A stretch of 29,019 nucleotides of DNA, from contig JAZQJA010000033.1 of NCBI GenBank assembly GCA_045541455.1, forward strand, positions 1 to 29,019, written 5' to 3'. A model generated the notes under the pieces. The model was not told the DNA's origin and ran no database searches. It worked only from the letters and a program-made list of their open reading frames with translations. This document shows, in pieces, positions 1 to 5,202 of the stretch (positions are counted from its first letter, which is position 1; every line of letters begins with the position of its first letter). The DNA comes from RGIG9041 sp045541455. GTDB taxonomy: Bacteria; Bacillota; Clostridia; Oscillospirales; QAKW01. The translations under genes were made by a program, and so were the position numbers.

Positions 1-395
1 ACTGCTTTGTTTTTCTTGTTCTTTTGACTAAGTTCTTCCCAATGCTTCTTAGAGGGTTCGATAATCTCCTTTTGAACATCCAACTTGTCAACATCAAGAT
101 ATAAACCCTTCTCAGTCAAGGTAACAGGAGATGAATCAGTAAATGTTAACAGGCCATTAAAGAACAGATCCTTAATAGCAAAGTTAAACTTAAAATTAAA
201 TTCTTTATATGTGTTACCTGTCTGTTTGGATTTCTTTTCCAATACAGCATACTCTGCAATCTGGTCATCTAAATCAGCAATACGTTCTTTGATTTCGGAA
301 CGTTCTAACTGACCACCAGCCTCTTGTAAAACCTTCAATATAGGTTTAATCAAATATGCAATTTTACCTTCAGAAGATAATGTCTTTAAATTCAT
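1..395 (-). CDS. Partial protein with Mrr-type winged-helix N-terminus
   Basis: An open frame starts at ATG 395-393 and runs off the left edge after about 131 codons, so the C-terminus is missing. A GAGG ribosome binding site lies about 9 nt upstream. The visible part begins MNLKTLSSEGKIAYLIKP, contains a helical region around LEREIKERI-like residues 30-40, and has a winged-helix ending near residue 100 with LTEKG. That layout resembles the Mrr_N winged helix found ahead of restriction endonuclease domains; the nuclease domain itself, if present, lies outside the window. It follows the partner gene of the ART cassette by 48 nt on the same strand, so it may be the third gene of that operon. 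The family call is from pattern recognition only; another wHTH protein is possible. Confidence 0.6.
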   Translation of the reverse strand, partial: MNLKTLSSEGKIAYLIKPILKVLQEAGGQLERSEIKERIADLDDQIAEYAVLEKKSKQTGNTYKEFNFKFNFAIKDLFFNGLLTFTDSSPVTLTEKGLYLDVDKLDVQKEIIEPSKKHWEELSQKNKKNKA

Positions 396-443
396 AATAT
401 ATTCCTCGATTCCTGATCTTAATGTCAACCATCTAATGCTTTT

Positions 444-863
444 TTATGATTGCGACTCAAATGCTGATTTTAGTCTATCTATCGCCATTTCGGGGCTCAT
501 GGTATGATACATGAGGTAAACCACCTGCATGGTTTTTGCCGGGGCTTGGCGGTAGATTTCTTTGCTGCTTTCGCCGGCATACAGGTTCCAGTAGCGGTAG
601 ATATAACCCGTCCAGTAGAGCGTTTCTTTATCATACACTTCGCCGGGAGCGGCGAGAGCATCTTTGCACTCGTCTTCCATGCGCGAGTAGATATATTCCT
701 TACCTGCCCACTGGACGTGATTGAACTCGGAATCCATATCCTTTGAGATGTCCGATGTCATAAACGCTTTGATAAACGCTTCGCTGCTTATTCCGCGCTC
801 TCCTGATAGTTCGAATAACTGACCTTGTGTATCGCAGAGCGCCAGTTCTAATGATTTGCTCAT
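444..863 (-). CDS. Small partner protein of the XRE-ART gene (candidate antitoxin)
   Basis: This is a 139-residue soluble protein with no signal peptide or membrane segment. Its most striking feature is the aromatic block YWTGYIYRYW at residues 83-92, followed by an acidic and basic helix and a C-terminal MYHTMSPEMAIDRL stretch. I recognise this YIYRYW pattern as a recurrent small hypothetical protein encoded beside DUF3990-type genes, but I know of no proven function. The start is one base after the stop of the upstream gene, with an AGGAGA site inside that gene's last codons, so the two are translationally coupled. Position and size suggest it neutralises or assists the ART-like protein; that is inference. 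It could instead be a second effector subunit. Confidence 0.7.
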   Translation of the reverse strand: MSKSLELALCDTQGQLFELSGERGISSEAFIKAFMTSDISKDMDSEFNHVQWAGKEYIYSRMEDECKDALAAPGEVYDKETLYWTGYIYRYWNLYAGESSKEIYRQAPAKTMQVVYLMYHTMSPEMAIDRLKSAFESQS

Positions 864-864
864 C

Positions 865-1710
865 TTATTCTCCTCTTAATATCTCATCGAAGAATTTGCC
901 TTCGCGGCGATACTTAATTTCAATCTCATCCGCCAGAGCAATGCCTTCTTTTCGTCTTGCCACGCTCATATCTTTGAGCATTGCAAGTTCTAATTGAGAT
1001 AACGGTTCTTCGTTGATGATCTTAATTTGTTTACAAGCCTTCTCGGAAATAGCCACATACTGCTTGCCGAGATCTAAGGCGGATAAGCAGTTGATCAAAG
1101 CTACATCGGTCAGCGATTTATTAAAGAAACGAGAAAGTTCGGTATACATTCTGTCGTTAGCGATATAGCCAACAATAATATCATACCCTTCCGCCATCTT
1201 TGCATACTTCTCATAGATAGCGGTACCTTTGACGTCTTCCATCTCTTTGCGGTAGTAGGCAATCAGCATCGCCCAATCGATACCGATATCCACTTGGAGC
1301 ACCTTCAAGTCGGTCATATCCAATTCGACGGTATAGAACTTTGGCTTATCTTCATTGCACACCAAGGTCAGCGGTTGGAGAGTAGTAGTACCCATATAGA
1401 AGCCGGCGCCGAAGTCGCATTCGTTTCTGCTGATCGGTGCAATATCTCCGACGATACCCTTTTTAGAACCGTGATATAAAATCAGTTTGTCATCCTCTGC
1501 GGCAGTACTTTTAGACTCAACGATCAGTTGAGCCAAGTCTATTCCACGTTCCTTGCAGAAATTATACAAATTTGTTTGGGCCATTTTATTAGGAGCTGTC
1601 TTTCCGTTTTCCCAACGATTGATCGAAAGCGGCGTTGTACCGAGAGCGTTTGCAAACTGCTCTTGGTTCATTCCCACTGCGAGTCTTATCTCCTTGATTA
1701 AAGTCTTCAT
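865..1710 (-). CDS. XRE helix-turn-helix fused to DUF3990-type ADP-ribosyltransferase-like domain
   Basis: The protein has 281 residues from ATG 1710-1708. An in-frame TTG six bases upstream is less likely, because AGGCGG sits 9 nt before the ATG. Residues 3-58 form an XRE/Cro-type helix-turn-helix (NQEQFANALG, then SINRWENGK). Residues about 77-240 match the DUF3990 pattern: LYHGS at 78-82, DFGAGFYMGTT at 99-109, and a late GKQYVAISEKA stretch. DUF3990 has been placed in the ADP-ribosyltransferase superfamily, so NAD-dependent modification of a cell target is the predicted activity. A toxin that carries its own repressor domain is unusual compared with separate toxin and antitoxin genes. The gene leads the cassette, is coupled to the partner gene, and has a consensus promoter with an inverted repeat, suggesting autorepression. 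Confidence 0.82.
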   Translation of the reverse strand: MKTLIKEIRLAVGMNQEQFANALGTTPLSINRWENGKTAPNKMAQTNLYNFCKERGIDLAQLIVESKSTAAEDDKLILYHGSKKGIVGDIAPISRNECDFGAGFYMGTTTLQPLTLVCNEDKPKFYTVELDMTDLKVLQVDIGIDWAMLIAYYRKEMEDVKGTAIYEKYAKMAEGYDIIVGYIANDRMYTELSRFFNKSLTDVALINCLSALDLGKQYVAISEKACKQIKIINEEPLSQLELAMLKDMSVARRKEGIALADEIEIKYRREGKFFDEILRGE

Positions 1711-1722
1711 AAACAAATACCG

Positions 1723-1763
1723 CCTATCATTTGTTGTGTGATTTCATTATATACTATGATAGG
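1723..1763. promoter_or_regulatory. Inverted-repeat operator of the XRE-ART cassette
   Basis: Two perfect 8-bp arms, CCTATCAT at 1723-1730 and ATGATAGG at 1756-1763, form an inverted repeat with centres 33 bp apart (about three helical turns). One arm lies between the -35 and -10 boxes; the other overlaps the ribosome binding site of the XRE-ART gene. The layout suits repression by the encoded XRE domain. Confidence 0.7.
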
Positions 1764-1774
1764 TGATTTGTCAA
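1746..1774 (-). promoter_or_regulatory. Consensus sigma-A promoter of the XRE-ART cassette
   Basis: On the minus strand TTGACA (1774-1769) and TATAAT (1751-1746) are separated by exactly 17 bases. Both boxes are perfect matches to the vegetative consensus. Transcription should start near 1739, about 30 nt before the ATG. Such a strong promoter on a toxin-like gene implies tight repression. Confidence 0.88.
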
Positions 1775-1841
1775 CAATTCGTGTTTTTAATAGCGCACAT
1801 ATCTGCGGAACCAGAGATTACAAGTTCGAATAATAGGAAAG

Positions 1842-1868
1842 TGATATTACTAAAATCCAGTAATATCA
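1842..1868. repeat. 10-bp perfect inverted repeat upstream of the cassette
   Basis: TGATATTACT (1842-1851) and AGTAATATCA (1859-1868) are exact reverse complements around a 7-nt spacer. No T-run follows on the plus strand, so it is not a standard terminator. Its place between the cassette promoter and the attachment site suggests a protein-binding site of the mobile element, for example for a recombination factor. Function is not shown by the sequence. Confidence 0.5.
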
Positions 1869-1870
1869 AC

Positions 1871-1945
1871 GATTTTGACCATATCAGCAATCAAAAAACG
1901 TCTTAAATCTTGCAAAAATTACGGATTTTGACCCTATATTTGACC
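1871..1945 (+). repeat. Three TTTGACC direct repeats near the attachment site
   Basis: GATTTTGACC occurs at 1871-1880 and 1924-1933, and the shorter TTTGACC recurs at 1939-1945. They lie 130-200 bp inside the element from the tRNA fragment, where tyrosine integrases often have arm-type binding sites. The rest of 1775-2070 holds no convincing gene. Confidence 0.35.
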
Positions 1946-2072
1946 ACTTCCAGAAAAAGAACAGAAAAAATATATGGAAACAATGGGCCAAAAGCAACAA
2001 AAAACGCCCCTAAAACCCCAGCAGAAAGGGCTAAAAAGAGGCATTCTCAACAAAAAGAAGTTCTGAAATATT

Positions 2073-2117
2073 TTTGGGAGCAGGATGCCGCAGGTTCAAA
2101 TCCTGTCATCTCGACCA
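2073..2117 (+). other. attachment site: 3' fragment of tRNA-Pro(UGG)
   Basis: The stretch is the 3' part of a tRNA: anticodon loop TTTGGGA (2073-2079, anticodon TGG), 3' anticodon-stem strand GCAGG, variable ATGCC, T arm GCAGG-TTCAAAT-CCTGT (2090-2106), acceptor strand CATCTCG and ACCA (2114-2117). The C1-G72-type end and the TGG anticodon fit tRNA-Pro. No 5' half is present: upstream bases cannot form the anticodon stem, D arm or acceptor strand. This is what integration at a tRNA anticodon loop leaves at the far end of an element; the rebuilt whole tRNA should lie left of the window. Confidence 0.78.
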
Positions 2118-2122
2118 CATTT

Positions 2123-2153
2123 CCTCTGGAATCAATGATTTAAGAGGTTTTTT
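2123..2153 (+). terminator. Terminator of the native tRNA-Pro gene
   Basis: CCTCT (2123-2127) pairs with AGAGG (2143-2147), with further AATC/GATT pairing inside, and six T residues follow at 2148-2153. It begins six bases after the tRNA CCA, as expected for the original tRNA-Pro transcript now cut off from its 5' half. Confidence 0.7.
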
Positions 2154-2263
2154 CTTTATTTACTGCGTATCAAAGTCTCTATATGTGAGATTAATTTGCT
2201 CGTTTGTATATTCATTTTGAAATTGGAAATAATATCTAATACAAACTAAACGGAGGTAATAAC

Positions 2264-2926
2264 ATGTTTAAACACGAAAAGATGCTTTTTCATCCTGTAG
2301 CAGTAGAGAAACCTAATCCGCAGTATGCAGCGCTCTTACAAGAACAGCTGGGAGGCGGCAATGGTGAACTAAAGGCAGCTATGCAGTATATGTCGCAAAG
2401 TTTTAGAATTAAAGATCTTGAAATTAAGGATTTATTTCTTGATATTGCCGCAGAAGAACTAGGTCATATGGAAATGGTGGCGCAGACAATCAATCTATTA
2501 AATGGAGATGATGTTGATGCTACGAAGGTGCCGTCTGGTGAAATTCAATCACATGTACTTCTCGGTCTAAACCCCGGTCTTATAAATGCTTCGGGCTACT
2601 CTTGGACAGGCGATTATGTAACGGTTACAGGGGATTTGTGTGCTGACCTTCTTAGCAATATCGCATCCGAACAGCGTGCAAAGGTGGTTTATGAATACCT
2701 TTATCGCCAAATTGACGATAAAAAGGTGCGTGAGACCATTGATTTCCTCTTAAATCGTGAGGAAGCGCATAATCAAATGTTCCGTGATGCATTTAACAAG
2801 GTGCAAAACTCAGGCTCTAACCGTGACTTTGGCACGACCAAAGCCGCGAAAATGTATTTCTCTATGTCGGATCCCGGCCCTAACGCATTTGCCACGGGTG
2901 ATACAAAGCCTGTTTCCTTTGAGTAA
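2264..2926 (+). CDS. Manganese catalase family protein
   Basis: This 220-residue protein belongs to the dimanganese catalase/CotJC family, which breaks down hydrogen peroxide to water and oxygen. All five expected metal ligands are visible in a ferritin-like layout: E35 (GNGELKAAMQY), E65 and H68 (EELGHME), E136 (SNIASEQRA) and H169 (REEAHNQMF). Length is at the short end of the family, close to the spore-coat CotJC type, but no cotJA or cotJB gene is next to it, so a cytoplasmic peroxide-defence role is equally possible. The start has GGAGG seven bases upstream. The gene stands alone on the plus strand and ends at a strong bidirectional terminator. It is the first host gene right of the tRNA-Pro attachment site. 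Confidence 0.93.
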   Translation: MFKHEKMLFHPVAVEKPNPQYAALLQEQLGGGNGELKAAMQYMSQSFRIKDLEIKDLFLDIAAEELGHMEMVAQTINLLNGDDVDATKVPSGEIQSHVLLGLNPGLINASGYSWTGDYVTVTGDLCADLLSNIASEQRAKVVYEYLYRQIDDKKVRETIDFLLNREEAHNQMFRDAFNKVQNSGSNRDFGTTKAAKMYFSMSDPGPNAFATGDTKPVSFE

Positions 2927-2930
2927 AATC

Positions 2931-2963
2931 AAAAAACCGCTGAAGGTTTGCTTCAGCGGTTTT
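2931..2963. terminator. Bidirectional terminator between convergent genes
   Basis: CCGCTGAAG (2937-2945) and CTTCAGCGG (2951-2959) form a 9-bp stem around a 5-nt loop, flanked by A6 and T4. It serves the manganese catalase from the left and the methyltransferase-like operon from the right (T6 on the minus strand). Confidence 0.9.
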
Positions 2964-2969
2964 GCATAA

Positions 2970-3641
2970 TTACCAGATAAACGGTATCAGGCGGTACTTG
3001 ACTTTTTGCTTATATTCATGGTAACCATTGAGTTGTTTTTCGAGGAATACTTCCTCATCCCTAATCCTTTTTGATATGACAAAAGGATATGTAAGGAAAA
3101 TCAAAAATGAATATACAGAACCAAGCACCAGAGGCATTGATAAAAACAAAATCAAAGTTATGCTATACATTGGGTGTCTGACGATGCCATAAAGACCAGT
3201 ATCTATTACCTTTTGTTTTTCCTGCACTTCGATAGTGCGACTTAAGTATGTGTTTTCGCGAAGCACCTCTGCATAGAGAATGTATGCCGCCAAAAATACC
3301 ACCGCAGCTGCTATCACGACGCTTTTGGGTAAGATGTACCAATTTAAACGGAAACCAAGCCCCGCAACAATAAACCCAACTAAAAACATAAGTCCGCTTA
3401 GTTTCACAACAATACTTTGTTCTTTTCTGCTTTCTTTTGTGTTAAGTCTGCTTTTTAATAGGTCGGGGTTTTTGAACATCATTACAACACCGACAAAGAA
3501 CATCGGAATAAATAAAATTGTCATAAGCAACCAACCGTTAAAAAATAATAAACTGCCTGCAGGTAAGAATATTAACAACCCAACTGAAGTTATTCCAAAT
3601 AAAAATTTTGTTATTGCTGAGATAAATAGTTTTAAGGACAT
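2970..3641 (-). CDS. Isoprenylcysteine carboxyl methyltransferase-like membrane protein
   Basis: This 223-residue integral membrane protein has about five hydrophobic segments. The C-terminal third carries the ICMT/PEMT signature: GLYGIVRHPMYS around residues 150-161, then an RDEEVFLEKQLNGYHEYKQKV-type ending that finishes in YRLIPFIW. These features bind S-adenosylmethionine in characterised relatives. Bacterial members act on membrane lipids or unknown small substrates, so no substrate is assigned. It is the last gene of a four-gene operon, 24 nt after the TipAS gene, and stops just before a bidirectional terminator. Confidence 0.85.
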   Translation of the reverse strand: MSLKLFISAITKFLFGITSVGLLIFLPAGSLLFFNGWLLMTILFIPMFFVGVVMMFKNPDLLKSRLNTKESRKEQSIVVKLSGLMFLVGFIVAGLGFRLNWYILPKSVVIAAAVVFLAAYILYAEVLRENTYLSRTIEVQEKQKVIDTGLYGIVRHPMYSITLILFLSMPLVLGSVYSFLIFLTYPFVISKRIRDEEVFLEKQLNGYHEYKQKVKYRLIPFIW

Positions 3642-3665
3642 AACGATTCTCCATAAAAATAGAAT

Positions 3666-4037
3666 TTATTTATTACAATATATTTTAATAGCTTTTGAAA
3701 TAAACTCCGTCAAACCTTCGCCGTGTTTGTCAATGTTGGCTTTAAATCGTTCATCGGTGACATATATTTGTCCAAGTCCTGAAAGAATTTTGTTTGTGCA
3801 GGTGTAGTAATTTTTAGTAATATATGCTTGCAGTTCAATTACTAGTGCCTGTGCCTCAACAGAGTCGGCGGTGTGACCGTTTTTCTTACACTTGGCAAAT
3901 TTTGCGAAGACTGTCAACAGTCCATTGTTTATTTTCTGCCATTTATCTTCAGTGTAGTTAGCAGTTTTTTCTGTGTGTTCTTTGTAGGCTTCAGTTTCGC
4001 CAAAGCGCTGTTTTGCTTCTAAATTGTAATCAATCAT
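3666..4037 (-). CDS. Stand-alone TipAS antibiotic-recognition domain protein
   Basis: The 123 residues match the TipAS domain (YNLEAKQRFGETEAY at the start, then a helical region with WQKINNG and a C-terminal KHGEGLTEFISKAI). In Streptomyces TipAL this domain binds thiopeptide antibiotics and is fused to a MerR DNA-binding domain; here there is no MerR part in the protein or nearby. AlbA-type proteins show that such domains can also sequester toxins such as albicidin, so drug binding without gene regulation is a reasonable guess. The start is two bases after the stop of the MmcQ/YjbR gene, with an AGGAG site, which shows operon coupling. Confidence 0.88.
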   Translation of the reverse strand: MIDYNLEAKQRFGETEAYKEHTEKTANYTEDKWQKINNGLLTVFAKFAKCKKNGHTADSVEAQALVIELQAYITKNYYTCTNKILSGLGQIYVTDERFKANIDKHGEGLTEFISKAIKIYCNK

Positions 4038-4039
4038 AA

Positions 4040-4411
4040 TTATTTTCTCCTCTTTTTTGTTTCTGTTAAATCAAAACTAATATCAAGGAGCCACTTGATT
4101 TTATCTAAATCCACACTGCCGTCAAGACGTATGGTTATCCAATAATTTTTATTCATATGATAGCCTTTATGAAATCCGTTTTCTAAAAGCAAAGAACCAA
4201 TAAGTATTGGATTGCATTTAAGATTAATAACGCACACCAAATCGTCGCCGCAAAGGTTGATCTTTGACTTTGGAATTTCCATAATTACGGCAAACCATTT
4301 TTTATTGTTTTGGTGGCGGTAAACTGCAAATGTAGGATACTTTTCCCACATATATTCTCCCACGGCACCGTATGTGTTTGTTATGTATTTATCTAAAACT
4401 TCTCGTTCCAT
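4040..4411 (-). CDS. MmcQ/YjbR family protein
   Basis: This 123-residue protein shows the MmcQ/YjbR (DUF419) pattern: YPTFAVYRHQNNKKWFAVIM near residues 25-44, NLKCNPILIGSLL in the middle, and the hallmark GYHMNKNYWITIRLDG near 85-100. The family has a CyaY-like fold reported to bind DNA, but its cellular role is not settled. The ATG abuts the TAG of the flavin reductase gene with no gap, and the next gene starts two bases after its stop, so the three are translationally coupled. Confidence 0.9.
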   Translation of the reverse strand: MEREVLDKYITNTYGAVGEYMWEKYPTFAVYRHQNNKKWFAVIMEIPKSKINLCGDDLVCVINLKCNPILIGSLLLENGFHKGYHMNKNYWITIRLDGSVDLDKIKWLLDISFDLTETKKRRK

Positions 4412-4969
4412 CTATTTAATTTTCTTTCCGTCATCAAAGGCGTTACCAACCTTTTTGCCCAACTTTATGTAGGTGTGGTGAACAGGATCGTAGGTAATAG
4501 CTTCAAGTTTTACAGGATCGATCTGTCCATCTTCTCCAAGTACCATTTCATCCGCGCTTACATTTACAATTTCTCCTATACAGATACCGTCTTCGTTAAA
4601 TTTTAAGAGTTTGCACTCAATAGTCATAGGAAACTCGTTAATAATCGGCGCATTGACAAAGGTAGACTTCATAGTCGACAGACCTGCTTTTTCCATTTTG
4701 TTAGGAACTTTATTGCCTGAAACAATTCCTACATAGTCTGCCTCTATCACATGCTTTGCATCTGCAATACTAACTGTAAAAGCACCACTTTCTATAATAT
4801 TTTTTGTGGTTTTATGGTCATCGGCAAGGCAAATCATAATCTGTTTGGTGTCATAAGTTCCACCCCATGCCGCATTCATACAGCAAGGTTTACCATCCTT
4901 ATCATAGGCTGCAACAATAAATACGGGCATTGGATAGGCCCAGGTTTTAACTCCAAAATTTTTACGCAT
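4412..4969 (-). CDS. Flavin reductase family protein (FMN-binding split barrel)
   Basis: From ATG 4969-4967 the protein has 185 residues. The longer frame from 5011 is rejected because AAAGGAG stands about ten bases before the 4969 start, and the family typically begins with MRKNFGVKTWAYPMP-type residues. The sequence shows the split-barrel flavin-binding pattern: PVFIVAAYDKDGKPCCMNAAW near residues 14-34, DDHKTTKNIIESGAFTVSI near 50-68, and a C-terminal YDPVHHTYIKLGKKVG. Members reduce FMN or act as flavoredoxin-type electron carriers in anaerobes. It leads the operon, whose promoter is overlapped by a long palindrome (5012-5039). Confidence 0.9.
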   Translation of the reverse strand: MRKNFGVKTWAYPMPVFIVAAYDKDGKPCCMNAAWGGTYDTKQIMICLADDHKTTKNIIESGAFTVSIADAKHVIEADYVGIVSGNKVPNKMEKAGLSTMKSTFVNAPIINEFPMTIECKLLKFNEDGICIGEIVNVSADEMVLGEDGQIDPVKLEAITYDPVHHTYIKLGKKVGNAFDDGKKIK

Positions 4970-5011
4970 ATTTTTATTCTCCTTTGTATGAGATATATAA
5001 ATTTTAATCAA

Positions 5012-5039
5012 ATATAATAATCGGTTGCGATTATTATAT
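5012..5039. promoter_or_regulatory. 12-bp palindromic operator over the flavin reductase promoter
   Basis: Perfect 12-bp arms, ATATAATAATCG (5012-5023) and CGATTATTATAT (5028-5039), flank GTTG. The site covers the whole -10 box and the predicted start point, the classic place for a repressor. No regulator gene lies next to the operon, so the binding protein is unknown. Confidence 0.72.
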
Positions 5040-5061
5040 CATCTTTTTCTGCTTTTTTCAA
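5033..5061 (-). promoter_or_regulatory. Promoter of the flavin reductase operon
   Basis: On the minus strand TTGAAA (5061-5056) and TATAAT (5038-5033) are 17 bases apart. Transcription should start near 5026, inside the palindrome described separately, giving a leader of about 57 nt. Confidence 0.75.
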
Positions 5062-5072
5062 TTTCATGTTAT

Positions 5073-5138
5073 TTATGCAAATTCAACATTTTTATTGGTT
5101 GCCGTTTTATCAATAATTACTTTAAATAGTGTGTCTGC
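5073..5138 (-). pseudogene. Decayed fragment of the HAD hydrolase C-terminus
   Basis: Read on the minus strand, these bases encode ADTLFKVIIDKTATNKNVEFA and a stop. The HAD hydrolase at 19935-20810 has LDTLIKAIIDKTATNEILEKT at its C-terminus, and the DNA shares a 25-base identical block (5093-5117 compared with 19981-20005 approximately). An in-frame stop lies directly upstream (5139-5141), so only about 21 codons remain. It looks like the tail of a lost HAD paralogue, cut off by the adhesin terminator region. Confidence 0.65.
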
Positions 5139-5150
5139 TTAAGCATATAA

Positions 5151-5187
5151 AAATACACCCTACGGTTTTTCACCGCAGGGTGTATTT
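5151..5187 (-). terminator. Terminator of the giant adhesin gene
   Basis: AAATACACCCT (5151-5161) pairs with AGGGTGTATTT (5177-5187), with CGGT/ACCG stacking inside, a 5-nt loop and five T residues on the minus strand beyond 5151. It lies 16 nt after the stop codon. Confidence 0.9.
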
Positions 5188-5202
5188 GTTATGGGTTATT
5201 AT

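Noticed and set aside
2040..2117. A complete tRNA gene
   Set aside because: No D arm, 5' acceptor strand or 5' anticodon stem can be formed upstream of 2073.
1910..2143. Plus-strand frame of 77 codons across the attachment site
   Set aside because: Its end translates the tRNA-Pro fragment, it has no ribosome binding site and its composition is that of noncoding DNA.
3280..3807. Plus-strand frame of 175 codons
   Set aside because: It lies opposite the methyltransferase and TipAS genes, which have clear family motifs, and it lacks a ribosome binding site.
4970..5011. Longer N-terminus of the flavin reductase
   Set aside because: AAAGGAG ten bases before 4969 and the usual length of the family support the internal ATG.
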